NCBI GenBank assembly: GCA_905480105.1
Contig: CAJQPC010000199.1
Coordinates: 1 to 34,577, forward strand
From: an uncultured bacterium
GTDB lineage: Bacteria > Myxococcota_A > UBA796 > CAJQPC01
Reading direction: 5' to 3'
DNA length: 34,577 bases
Below the pieces are notes generated by a model, which was not told where the DNA came from, made no database searches, and was given only the letters and a program-made list of their open reading frames with translations. The position numbers and the translations under genes are program-made. Of this stretch, positions 19,348 through 27,686 are shown piece by piece; positions within the stretch are counted from its first letter, which is position 1; each line of letters begins with the position of its first letter.

Positions 19348-20186
19348 CGCAAGCGCGCTCCGGACTGCTCCAGACCGAATGCCAAGCGCCCCCACTCCTC
19401 CAAGCTGAGTTCCTCGGCCCGGTGTCCCAAGCCTACCGTCTCGTCCAGGACCGCGCGGGCGGCTTCCTTTTCATAGAGACAGCTGAGCGCATTGACCAAG
19501 GTCTTCCGGCGCAGGGAGAACCCGGCACGTACGGCGTGCTCGAAGCCTTCAGGGCTCGCGCCTCCCAGCAAGGGCTCCTCCCGCAGGTCAAAGACCACCA
19601 CCGTGGAGTGAACCTTGGGTGGCGGGTGAAATGCACCAGGGGGCAACGTGAACCCGTAGCGCGGCTTGGAAAAGGCTTGGCACATCACGGTGAGGGATCC
19701 GTAGGCCTTGGTGCGGGGCTCGGCGATGATGCGATTGGCCACTTCTCGCTGAAACATCAGGACCAAACGATTAAATTTTGGGTACAACGGCAGGAGCCGA
19801 AGCAGAATCCGCGTGCCGACGTTGTAGGGGAGGTTCGCGCAGCAGACCCAGCCATCTCCCGGTGCCGCCAACTCCAAGTCCGACTTCATTGCGTCCCCAC
19901 GGGTCAGCACGAGCGAGGGCAACTCGCTCTCCAAGTAGTCGGCCAGGTCTCGGTCCAGCTCAATGGCATGAACCGTGCCACCCGCTTGGTGCAGTGCGCG
20001 TGTCAAAGCACCCAGGCCAGGGCCTACCTCCAGCACCCGTGTCCCCTCTCTCACTCCGCCCAACTTGGCGATGCGGGTCACAGCGTTCGGATCCGTGAGG
20101 AAGTTTTGTCCAAAGCGCTTTCGAGCCCGCTGCTCGAGCAAGCGCAGCTGCACCGCGGGATGCTCAAAGGAGGAGGTGGTGCTCAT
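19344..20186 (-). CDS. rsmA: 16S rRNA (adenine1518/1519-N6) dimethyltransferase
   Basis: RKRFGQNFLTDPNAVTRIA, VLEVGPGLGALTRAL, CCANLPYNVGTRIL. Confidence 0.96.
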   Translation of the reverse strand: MSTTSSFEHPAVQLRLLEQRARKRFGQNFLTDPNAVTRIAKLGGVREGTRVLEVGPGLGALTRALHQAGGTVHAIELDRDLADYLESELPSLVLTRGDAMKSDLELAAPGDGWVCCANLPYNVGTRILLRLLPLYPKFNRLVLMFQREVANRIIAEPRTKAYGSLTVMCQAFSKPRYGFTLPPGAFHPPPKVHSTVVVFDLREEPLLGGASPEGFEHAVRAGFSLRRKTLVNALSCLYEKEAARAVLDETVGLGHRAEELSLEEWGRLAFGLEQSGARLR

Positions 20187-21169
20187 GCGGGGGGCCTTAG
20201 GGAGTGGAGGGGCCAGCCGGATCGGGCGCCAATGCCCGGGCCGTCACGCTGCCCAGCCAGGAGCCGAAGCCGTCCGGCGTGGGCGATCATTGCGCCATTG
20301 TCCGTGCAGCGATGGCGTGGTGGCAAGAAGACCTGAATTCCCTCCATCGCCTGAGCAGCCGCACGAAGTTCCGAGTTGGCTGCCACGCCACCAGCCAGAG
20401 CCAAGCGCGTCACACCCGTCTCCTTGGCAGCAACACGCACGCGCTCGAGCAGGACCTCGACCACGGCACGCTGGAAGCTTGCCGCCAGATCCTCGGGTTT
20501 GTCCCCGGGAAATTTCTGATGCCGCTGCCGCACCGCTGTCTTGAGTCCGGAGAAGGACCAGTCCCGACTGCCTTTCACCTTGGGCCGGGGCAAAGGGATC
20601 GCAAGAGGGTCGCCACCTTGGGCCAAGCGGTCGATGAGCGGGCCCCCCGGATAGCCAAGACCAAGCACTCGGGCGGTCTTGTCGTAAGCCTCACCCGCAG
20701 CGTCATCTACAGTGCTCGCGATCTCACGGTAGTCGCCCAAAGACTTGGCCAAGTACAGCGTGGTGTGCCCTCCGCTGACCACCAGCCCCAAAAATGGGAA
20801 CTCCGGTGCGGGGTCCTCCAACATTGGCGAGAGCATGTGGCCCTCCAGGTGGTTGACCCCAATAAATGGAACCCCCCACCCCAGGGCCAGCCCCTTGGCC
20901 ATGGACAAGCCCACCAAAACCGCGCCGATCAATCCAGGACCGCTCGTCGCAGCCACTGCATCGGGCTTCTCAACACCCGCTTTGTCCAGGGCATCTTGGA
21001 CAACCGAGGCGAGCTTCTCGGCATGGGCGCGGCTGGCCAACTCCGGCACGACGCCCAAGTAGGCTTGGTGCACGGTCTGGGTGTAGACCACATCGCTGAG
21101 CACCCCATCGGCACTCACGACAGATGCAGCGGTCTCGTCACAGCTGGTCTCAATTCCCAACACACGCAT
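20183..21169 (-). CDS. tsaD: tRNA N6-adenosine threonylcarbamoyltransferase TsaD
   Basis: MRVLGIETSCDETAASVV, GVNHLEGHMLSPML, VVSGGHTTLY, LALAGGVAANSELR. Confidence 0.96.
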   Translation of the reverse strand: MRVLGIETSCDETAASVVSADGVLSDVVYTQTVHQAYLGVVPELASRAHAEKLASVVQDALDKAGVEKPDAVAATSGPGLIGAVLVGLSMAKGLALGWGVPFIGVNHLEGHMLSPMLEDPAPEFPFLGLVVSGGHTTLYLAKSLGDYREIASTVDDAAGEAYDKTARVLGLGYPGGPLIDRLAQGGDPLAIPLPRPKVKGSRDWSFSGLKTAVRQRHQKFPGDKPEDLAASFQRAVVEVLLERVRVAAKETGVTRLALAGGVAANSELRAAAQAMEGIQVFLPPRHRCTDNGAMIAHAGRLRLLAGQRDGPGIGARSGWPLHSLRPPA

Positions 21170-21216
21170 GACTGGCTCCAAGCAGGTCGACGGACACAGA
21201 GGTAGTCTCTACCCCG

Positions 21217-22605
21217 ATGCTCCTCTCTTCTGCCACGCTCGCCCTCAGTCTTCCCTCTTTGCTGGCTTGCAGACCGGACAACACAGTCACGGCCGGAGAA
21301 GCCCGTCTGGATACCCAGGAAAGCGTCGCATTCACGGACGTAGTGACCGGGACCCGGGCCACCTTAGAGCTCCCCATTGAGAGCAGCGGCATCGGGGATC
21401 TGATCTTGGAGAGCGCAACGCTGACCTTGGATTCCGACACCTTCCTCTCCCTGGGGCCCCTGCCTACGGAACCTCTGGAACGAGGCCAGGTTGGCCTGCT
21501 CGAGATCTACTACACACCCACCGAAGTCCGTGTCGGAGGCGGCAGCTTGGTCTTAGAGAGCAACGATCCCGACCTGCCCAGTCTGGAGATCCCGATCACG
21601 ACTTCCGCGATCTCTCCGGAGTTGGACCTGTCCCCCCAGACCTTGTGGTTCGGAGAGACAGCTCCCGGAGACACGCAGGAGCTGGAGCTAAGCCTAAGTG
21701 CCAGGGGGCAAGGCACACTTCGGATCAACGATATCGCGTCATCCAAGGGAGACTTTGGGTGGTCACTCCCCCAAGACACCGAGCTGCCGCTCTACCTTCT
21801 GCCAGGCGCTGGGGTGACCTTGACCGTGACCTTCTCTCCCAGCTCTCAGGACGCCCTGGATGAACGCCTGGTGATCCAGAGCAACGCGGCCCAGGCCCCC
21901 ACCCAGAGCGTTCGCCTGTTGGCCAACACCGGGACCGAAGAGGGACCACCAACCGCGGAGATTCTGGCGCCGGAGTGGGGCACCTATTTTATGAGCACAG
22001 AGACAGTCACCCTGCGGGGTTTGGCTGTAGACCAAGGCGATGCGCCCGAAGATCTGCTGGTCGCCTGGTACGCCAACGACGGTCTCCTGGGTACAGTCAC
22101 ACCGGACGAAAGCGGCGAGGTCCGCCTGGAGACCACCCTCCCCATCGCCGACCAGCTACGCCTGTCTCTTCGGGTCATCGACAGCCAAGGGCAGAGCGAC
22201 GAGGACAGCGTGGACTTAGGTGTCTTTGAAGCTGGCGAGCCCACTCTCTGGCGCCTGAGCGGCGGGGACAGCACCTTTGACTTCATCGTGGCAGACGACG
22301 ATGTGAAAATCACATTGGACGGTTCGGCTCTCTTAGACGACAACGACAACGCCAAGAGCAGTCACGCCCCCCTGGAGTTCCAGGCCAAGCCCGGAGCGAC
22401 CCTACGCGTGGTGGCCACCGACGAAAATTATTGCGAGAAGGCTCTGAGTGCGATGGTTCTTCACTGGGGCAGTGCAGTCAGTTGGGAGCTGAGCGAGCCG
22501 GTCTGCAACTCCTCATGCCCCGAGGATGCCTGCTACGACGGCAGCTACAGCGGACCGTGGCCGAACACCTTTGTAGACGAGAGCCACACCCTGCCCGCAC
22601 CCTAA
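21217..22605 (+). CDS. lipoprotein with ASH/choice-of-anchor-D-type repeats
   Basis: Lipobox LLAC after a hydrophobic N-terminus; GIGDLILESATLTLDSDTFLS... and YTPTEVRVGGGSLVLESNDPDLPSLEIPI, followed by a second similar repeat. Confidence 0.8.
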   Translation: MLLSSATLALSLPSLLACRPDNTVTAGEARLDTQESVAFTDVVTGTRATLELPIESSGIGDLILESATLTLDSDTFLSLGPLPTEPLERGQVGLLEIYYTPTEVRVGGGSLVLESNDPDLPSLEIPITTSAISPELDLSPQTLWFGETAPGDTQELELSLSARGQGTLRINDIASSKGDFGWSLPQDTELPLYLLPGAGVTLTVTFSPSSQDALDERLVIQSNAAQAPTQSVRLLANTGTEEGPPTAEILAPEWGTYFMSTETVTLRGLAVDQGDAPEDLLVAWYANDGLLGTVTPDESGEVRLETTLPIADQLRLSLRVIDSQGQSDEDSVDLGVFEAGEPTLWRLSGGDSTFDFIVADDDVKITLDGSALLDDNDNAKSSHAPLEFQAKPGATLRVVATDENYCEKALSAMVLHWGSAVSWELSEPVCNSSCPEDACYDGSYSGPWPNTFVDESHTLPAP

Positions 22606-22769
22606 GGCGCTTGGGGCAACAAACCAAAAGACAAGTACGAGCTTGACTTTTGACATCAGAACGCCCGACTTTCGCTCCCAACCCTGGCTCAGGGAGTACA
22701 AAACTTGTGCCCCTGCCTGTGCTTAAGTCTCATGTCGTGGTAGAACAGCGCTGTTGACAGGTCAAGTGC

Positions 22770-22946
22770 TTGTCACCATTTCAGGTCGCGCTGAAGTTGA
22801 AGTTGAAGTTGACTCAGAAGCTGGTGCCTACCGGCAACTATGAAGCGGATGCGAACGATCCCGTACTTGGTGCGGGTGTGCCAGAGGGATCGATGCTGTT
22901 GTTGAACGCCCCGCGCGACCTTTCAAACATGGGTCTGGGGTGGTGA
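22770..22946 (+). CDS. possible short ORF or gene remnant (58 aa), not in ORF track
   Basis: TTG start frame MSPFQVALKLKLKLTQKLVPTGNYEADANDPVLGAGVPEGSMLLLNAPRDLSNMGLGW*, composition looks protein-like; no convincing SD seen. Confidence 0.3.
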   Translation: MSPFQVALKLKLKLTQKLVPTGNYEADANDPVLGAGVPEGSMLLLNAPRDLSNMGLGW

Positions 22947-22963
22947 AAACCACCCCAGACCCA
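22930..22963. terminator. perfect 15-bp GAAA-tetraloop hairpin
   Basis: T-GGGTCTGGGGTGGT-GAAA-ACCACCCCAGACCC-A; contains the short-ORF stop codon and the listed GTG start of the hydrolase. No U tract follows. Confidence 0.5.
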
Positions 22964-24052
22964 GCCCAGACCGGCGAATTGCAGGGCTCGCCCCGGTCAG
23001 GCTTGCAGCTTCAAGTACGCAAGGACCTGGTGTCTGGCGCCATCGGGGCAGTCCTGAGTGCCGCATACCGCAGCCTCCAGCAGGACAACCCAGAGCGCTT
23101 TTCTACTCCACCGGAGCGTCCTCTTTTAAAGAGGCTGTACGCTCAGTCCCACGACGGCTGGCGCTGCCCGCTCTTCAAGGTACCGGCCTGCCCAGGTAGC
23201 AGTGGCGAACCTATTCTTCTGCTCCACGGCTTAGGCCTGAGCCGTCACAGCCTGGACTTTGACCGGGAGCGCAGCCTTGCCCGGGCTCTTGCTGCCGCCG
23301 GATTCTCTGTGTACATGGCGGAGAACAGGGCAGACCGAAGCGCTATTCCCCCAGCTTCTCCCAAGTCCTTCGACTTTGACGACATCGCCACCGCCGATCT
23401 TCCTGCAGCCATCGAAGCCGTACAGCAAGACAGTGGTTTTGAACGTATTTTTGTGCTGGGCCACGGATTGGGCGGGCAGCTGCTTTATGCCTACCTGGCC
23501 CACTTCGGCGACTCGGAGCTCGCGGCCGCCGTGACCATGAACTCTGCCGTCCGATTTCGCCGCCCGACGAGTGGACGCTCGGCCATTAGCCTGGCCAGGG
23601 CCCTGCTCCCGGCGGGGCTGCGGCTGCCCACCTCCGCCACTGCCACCTTGCTGTCCCCTGGAGCAAGCAGCCAGGGAGAACTTGAGGGCGACCGAGCCCG
23701 TGGTTTGCTCGTGCACGGCACCGAGGACATCAGCGGAGGCATGCTCCGTCAGGCCCTGCTGTGGCTTGAGTCTGGCTCCTTGGTCGATAGAGACGACCGC
23801 ATGGACTACGTCCACGCTCTGGGCAATATCCAAATCCCCCTCCAGCTGATCACCTCCCGCGGCGACAGCCGGTGTCCTCCCGACTACGCCTTGGGCATCC
23901 GGGACACTTGGCGCGGCCAGGTCACCCACCTGAACCTACCTGGAAGCTGGGCCCACTTGGACCTTGTCATGGGTCCGCGAGCCCCCACAGAGCTCACCCC
24001 CCGCATCGCAACTTGGCTCGATGCCCTACGCCGCGAGTGCTGGAGCCAGTAG
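22940..24052 (+). CDS. alpha/beta-hydrolase fold protein lacking the nucleophile Ser (true start may be downstream)
   Basis: ILLLHGLGLSRHS oxyanion-type strand, VLGHGLGGQLLYAYLAHFG elbow with Gly at the Ser position, later SRGDSRCPPDYA (acid) and LPGSWAHLDLV (His). Confidence 0.85.
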   Translation: MVKTTPDPAQTGELQGSPRSGLQLQVRKDLVSGAIGAVLSAAYRSLQQDNPERFSTPPERPLLKRLYAQSHDGWRCPLFKVPACPGSSGEPILLLHGLGLSRHSLDFDRERSLARALAAAGFSVYMAENRADRSAIPPASPKSFDFDDIATADLPAAIEAVQQDSGFERIFVLGHGLGGQLLYAYLAHFGDSELAAAVTMNSAVRFRRPTSGRSAISLARALLPAGLRLPTSATATLLSPGASSQGELEGDRARGLLVHGTEDISGGMLRQALLWLESGSLVDRDDRMDYVHALGNIQIPLQLITSRGDSRCPPDYALGIRDTWRGQVTHLNLPGSWAHLDLVMGPRAPTELTPRIATWLDALRRECWSQ

Positions 24053-24120
24053 CCCACAGCACGAGCCGTGATTAGGCCAATGGGCAGTGACGCCCGGACG
24101 GGCAAGCTCACGGAGGCCGA

Positions 24121-25938
24121 ATGAGCGATCAAGCAGCGCCCGCACCTGTGCAGGCTCCCCAAAAAGGACTCGACAAGGGTACGCGCCTGTTGATCTGGAC
24201 CCTCGGCCTGGGCGGCATGCTCGTGGTGGCTGGTGGCGTTGGCGTGGCTCTTCTTTTAGGCGACGGCAACTTTGGCCAGGCCCAAGGGGATTCAGCTTGG
24301 ATGAGGCTAAATCTTGACGGCCCCCTGCCAGATGGGCCCACGGCCGGAGGTCTGCTCGTTGACCCAAACGACCTGCCACTGACCCTGCACGAAATCACGG
24401 CTGGCCTGTACCAAGCCGCAGAGGATCCAGAAGTCGAAGGCCTGCTTATTGAGCTGAACAATCTGAGCGTAGGTTTTGCTGGCGCCCAAGAGTTGCATGC
24501 TGGCCTGACTGCCTTCCGCGAAGCCGGCAAAGAATGCCGGGTCTGGTCCAAGAGCTATGACAACATCAACTGGCTGGTGGCCAGCGCTTGTGATGAGGTG
24601 CACATCCACCCTGAGGGCGTGCCCATGGTGATCGGCCTCTCGGTCAGCACCACCTACTACGCCGACTTGTTCGCAGAACTTGGGGTCTCTCCCGACTTTG
24701 AGCGCGTGGGTACCTACAAGTCTGCCATCGAGACATACGAGAACACCGCGCCATCCAAGCCCACCATGGAGATGTACAACGCTCTGCTGGACTCTCTGTT
24801 CGAGGGCTTTATCCAGACGGCTGCAGCAGGCCGGGGCAGCAGCCCAGAGAGTGTCTCCGCCTTGATCATGGACCCACCAGTCACCGCCCAGAGCGCGCTC
24901 GATCGTGGACTGGTCGACGCCATGACCTACAAGGACGACTTTTTCGAGTCCGAAGGCGACCCGGAGGAGCTGCGAAATTTCAATCCCTACTTGAACAACA
25001 TGCGCAATGATTGGGCCAAGGGCGGAAAACACGTGGCCGTGGTTCACCTCCAAGGCAACATCATCGACGGCGAAAGCACCTCCGGTGGCTTTGGAAGCAG
25101 CACGGCCATCGGCGACGCAAGCGTCGTGCCCATCCTGAACGAACTGGCAGAGAACGATGACGTCATCGCCGTTGTGCTTCGCATCGACAGCCCGGGCGGC
25201 TCCGCACTCGCCAGCGACGTCATGTGGCATGCCATCGAAGAGCTGGATGAGAAAAAGCCGGTCGTCGCGTCCATGGGCGGCTACGCGGCCAGCGGGGGCT
25301 ACTACATTGCCATGGCCACCCGGCACATCGTGGCCCAGCCCGGCACCCTGACCGGCTCCATCGGCGTGTTCGGCGGCAAGTTTGCTCTTGGCGGTCTCTT
25401 TGAGAAAATAGGCGTGTCTACCTGGACGTCCAAGCGTGGAGATCTGGCTGGCCTGTACAACGTGACTGAACCCTTCACGGAACCCGAGCGGGCCAAGATC
25501 CGCATTCGGATCGAGGCCTTCTACGACGCCTTCGTCTCCAAGGCCGCCGACTCCCGAGGCATGAGCTGGGAGGAGCTCGATGCAGTGGCCGGTGGGCGCG
25601 TCTGGACCGGTGAGCAGGGGCTTGAGGTTGGTTTGGTCGACGAATTAGGTGGCTTGGAGCGTGCAATCGAGGCCGCGATCGAAGAAGCCGACATCTCGGA
25701 CGACGAGGTCATCGGCCGTGTGCTGCTGCCCAAGCAGCTGACCCTGATCGAAGTTCTGCTGGAGGGGATGGCTGGCCAGCAGATGCAGATGTCCATGGAG
25801 GAACGAGACCAAGCTGCCTTGGAGCAGCTCTTGGGCCCTCAGGTCAGCGAGGCCTTGGGTTGGTCCCAGACCATGGAACAGATCACCCAGAACGGCGGCT
25901 TGGTTGCCATGCACCCGGTCATCTTGACCGTGGAGTAG
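24121..25938 (+). CDS. sppA: signal peptide peptidase SppA, long (67K) type
   Basis: TM anchor; VGTYKSAIETYEN (Lys) and VVASMGGYAASGGYYIAM (Ser), duplicated S49 domains. Confidence 0.93.
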   Translation: MSDQAAPAPVQAPQKGLDKGTRLLIWTLGLGGMLVVAGGVGVALLLGDGNFGQAQGDSAWMRLNLDGPLPDGPTAGGLLVDPNDLPLTLHEITAGLYQAAEDPEVEGLLIELNNLSVGFAGAQELHAGLTAFREAGKECRVWSKSYDNINWLVASACDEVHIHPEGVPMVIGLSVSTTYYADLFAELGVSPDFERVGTYKSAIETYENTAPSKPTMEMYNALLDSLFEGFIQTAAAGRGSSPESVSALIMDPPVTAQSALDRGLVDAMTYKDDFFESEGDPEELRNFNPYLNNMRNDWAKGGKHVAVVHLQGNIIDGESTSGGFGSSTAIGDASVVPILNELAENDDVIAVVLRIDSPGGSALASDVMWHAIEELDEKKPVVASMGGYAASGGYYIAMATRHIVAQPGTLTGSIGVFGGKFALGGLFEKIGVSTWTSKRGDLAGLYNVTEPFTEPERAKIRIRIEAFYDAFVSKAADSRGMSWEELDAVAGGRVWTGEQGLEVGLVDELGGLERAIEAAIEEADISDDEVIGRVLLPKQLTLIEVLLEGMAGQQMQMSMEERDQAALEQLLGPQVSEALGWSQTMEQITQNGGLVAMHPVILTVE

Positions 25939-25946
25939 AGAGCAGA

Positions 25947-26357
25947 CTACTCGACCACCAACTGCGCGATCACACCATTGGTGATCGTGAAGCTGGCGCC
26001 ACGGCTCTGATAGCTACCCCCAGCGGGGGTGAGTTCGTCGCAGACGGCCACCCACACCGTATAGGCACCGTCTTCCAAAGACACGCTTGCTGGCAGCGCG
26101 TCTCCCGCCTCATCAAGAGAAGCATAGTCCTCTGGCAGCTCCCCCCAAACCACGCCTTGACGGCCTGACAAGGGGTTGCTGCAGTCCGCGGCGTTCGTAG
26201 GTGCGATGGACCACAGCTCGGTTCCGTTCACGGTCGTAAATCGGAGGGTTTCGGCATTCGATCCGGTCCAAGTGACCTGGGGAATGCCCCCAACGCCAGA
26301 CACACTCACACTGTGCACTTCGTCGGCACAGCCGAAGAGCAGTAGGCTGATCAACAT
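25947..26357 (-). CDS. small lipoprotein, hypothetical
   Basis: MLISLLLFGCADE lipobox; SD GGGAGGAG just upstream of ATG at 26357. Confidence 0.7.
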   Translation of the reverse strand: MLISLLLFGCADEVHSVSVSGVGGIPQVTWTGSNAETLRFTTVNGTELWSIAPTNAADCSNPLSGRQGVVWGELPEDYASLDEAGDALPASVSLEDGAYTVWVAVCDELTPAGGSYQSRGASFTITNGVIAQLVVE

Positions 26358-26387
26358 TGCTCCTCCCAAAGTTGGCTCCCAGAAGGA

Positions 26388-26425
26388 TCAAAGGCCCTGA
26401 GAACCAAGAGTCTCAGGGCCTTTGA
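26388..26425. terminator. perfect 15-bp hairpin, terminator for the 26440 CDS
   Basis: TCAAAGGCCCTGAGA-ACCAAGAG-TCTCAGGGCCTTTGA, 15 nt downstream of the minus-strand stop at 26440. Confidence 0.65.
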
Positions 26426-26439
26426 TTCATTTCAAGCTA

Positions 26440-27246
26440 CTACGGAAGGGCCAGGGTGCTTACTGGATAGAACTTCAGCTTACCGGCCTGCAGGGACGAG
26501 AGAGCGGTGTTCATGCTGGAGAAGTTGACACTGTCCCCCTTGACCAATCCGGCGACGCCAACCGCGTAGATACTCTCGTCAGGGAACGCGCTGGCCGGAA
26601 TGGTCAGGCCTGCGCCAGCATCGTCAGCGGTAGAGAACTCATAGAGTTCCATCACGTCTCTAGGCTCATTGGAAAACGTGACCTGGCCACTGCCCACGTC
26701 AAAGACCACGACCAGTACTTGGTCGTACTCCTGGCTGCTCAGATCGATGAGCATTGGGGAGCCATCGTGCTGCTCGGGAACGGAGGCGTTGGCCGCAGGC
26801 GGCAAAATGACCTGGGCGCCAGCAGCCGAGTCGCCGATGCCAACGGAGAGTTCGGCTAAGGCCGAGGCGTTGTAGCTGACCTCTTCGCCAGCGGCCTTGT
26901 AGGCTCCACCGCCCACTTCTTCCAGGTCCACAGCGCCCTGCTGACCCACTTTGATCGAGATGGACGCTCCGGTAACCGGGGCGTTCTCAATTTCGTTCAC
27001 GCTGGCAGCGTCAGCCGTAAAGACTGTCACCACGGTGCCCTTGGAGAAGTCCGTCTTGGAGAGGTCGATCTCGCTCGACTCCGGCTCAGCAACGCCCAGC
27101 ACGATGCCCTGGACCACCAATGGGTTGGTGAGCCCGTCGAGGGTGTCCTGCAGGTCGTCGATCTGGTCTTGACCGCTGGCCAACAAGTCGCAGCCAGTCA
27201 GGGCGAGTAGCACAAGCATGTGAATCCTCCATTTGGATGCAGCCAT
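26440..27246 (-). CDS. lipoprotein, hypothetical
   Basis: MAASKWRIHMLVLLALTGCDLLASG lipobox; the ORF-track start at 27576 would overlap the 27391 ORF and precede the signal peptide. Confidence 0.75.
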   Translation of the reverse strand: MAASKWRIHMLVLLALTGCDLLASGQDQIDDLQDTLDGLTNPLVVQGIVLGVAEPESSEIDLSKTDFSKGTVVTVFTADAASVNEIENAPVTGASISIKVGQQGAVDLEEVGGGAYKAAGEEVSYNASALAELSVGIGDSAAGAQVILPPAANASVPEQHDGSPMLIDLSSQEYDQVLVVVFDVGSGQVTFSNEPRDVMELYEFSTADDAGAGLTIPASAFPDESIYAVGVAGLVKGDSVNFSSMNTALSSLQAGKLKFYPVSTLALP

Positions 27247-27331
27247 TGTAGTCCGCAGGCGACCGGGCCGCCCAGGCTTGGGCTTAGAACACACTCTCTT
27301 TCCCACGGATGACTCCCCACAAGGCAGGGCG

Positions 27332-27360
27332 TTGACAGCCCCCACCCGGCACCATAAGAG
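27332..27360 (+). promoter_or_regulatory. sigma-70-type promoter candidate
   Basis: TTGACA - 17 nt - TAAGAG, 30 nt upstream of ATG 27391. Confidence 0.5.
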
Positions 27361-27390
27361 CCGTCGCCTCAATCTTCCTCGGAGTACCCG

Positions 27391-27555
27391 ATGGCTTCTT
27401 ATACAAAGACCACCCGCCACAAGCGCAAGATCCGCGATCAAAAGACGGGTCGCGCAGCAGCAGCAATGCGTGAGAAGAAGGGCACCACTCCCATCTTCCC
27501 GATCCACACCCCCGAGGCGGACGCAAACGCCCCTCAGGAAGCCAAGCAGAGCTAA
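27391..27555 (+). CDS. 54-aa basic small protein, not in ORF track
   Basis: MASYTKTTRHKRKIRDQKTGRAAAAMREKKGTTPIFPIHTPEADANAPQEAKQS*; SD GGAG at 27381-27384, promoter upstream, hairpin downstream. Confidence 0.75.
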   Translation: MASYTKTTRHKRKIRDQKTGRAAAAMREKKGTTPIFPIHTPEADANAPQEAKQS

Positions 27556-27596
27556 GGCTCTTGTAGGATGTGGCACGGGTCAAACCGTGGCAGAGC

Positions 27597-27623
27597 GGGC
27601 CGCTCCGAGAAATCGGGCGGCCC
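27597..27623. terminator. GAAA-loop terminator-like hairpin
   Basis: GGGCCGC(T)CCGA-GAAA-TCGGGCGGCCC with one bulge, between convergent small ORF and tatD. Confidence 0.5.
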
Positions 27624-27686
27624 TTGCTGCGTTCGGTGTTCTATCGACGGTCAAGTCCCCGCCCTGCGCCACCGGCCAAGGTCCGT

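Noticed and set aside
22682-22694. CCCTG-GCT-CAGGG hairpin after the ASH lipoprotein
   Set aside because: 5-bp stem with a 3-nt loop and no U tract; likely chance.
24307-25326. Minus-strand 339-aa ORF opposite sppA
   Set aside because: Shadow of a well-supported sppA frame; His/Val-rich low-specificity sequence with no recognisable domain.
25933-25951. GAGTAG...CTACTC hairpin between convergent sppA and the 25947 CDS
   Set aside because: Only a 6-bp stem formed largely by the two stop codons; too weak to call a bidirectional terminator.
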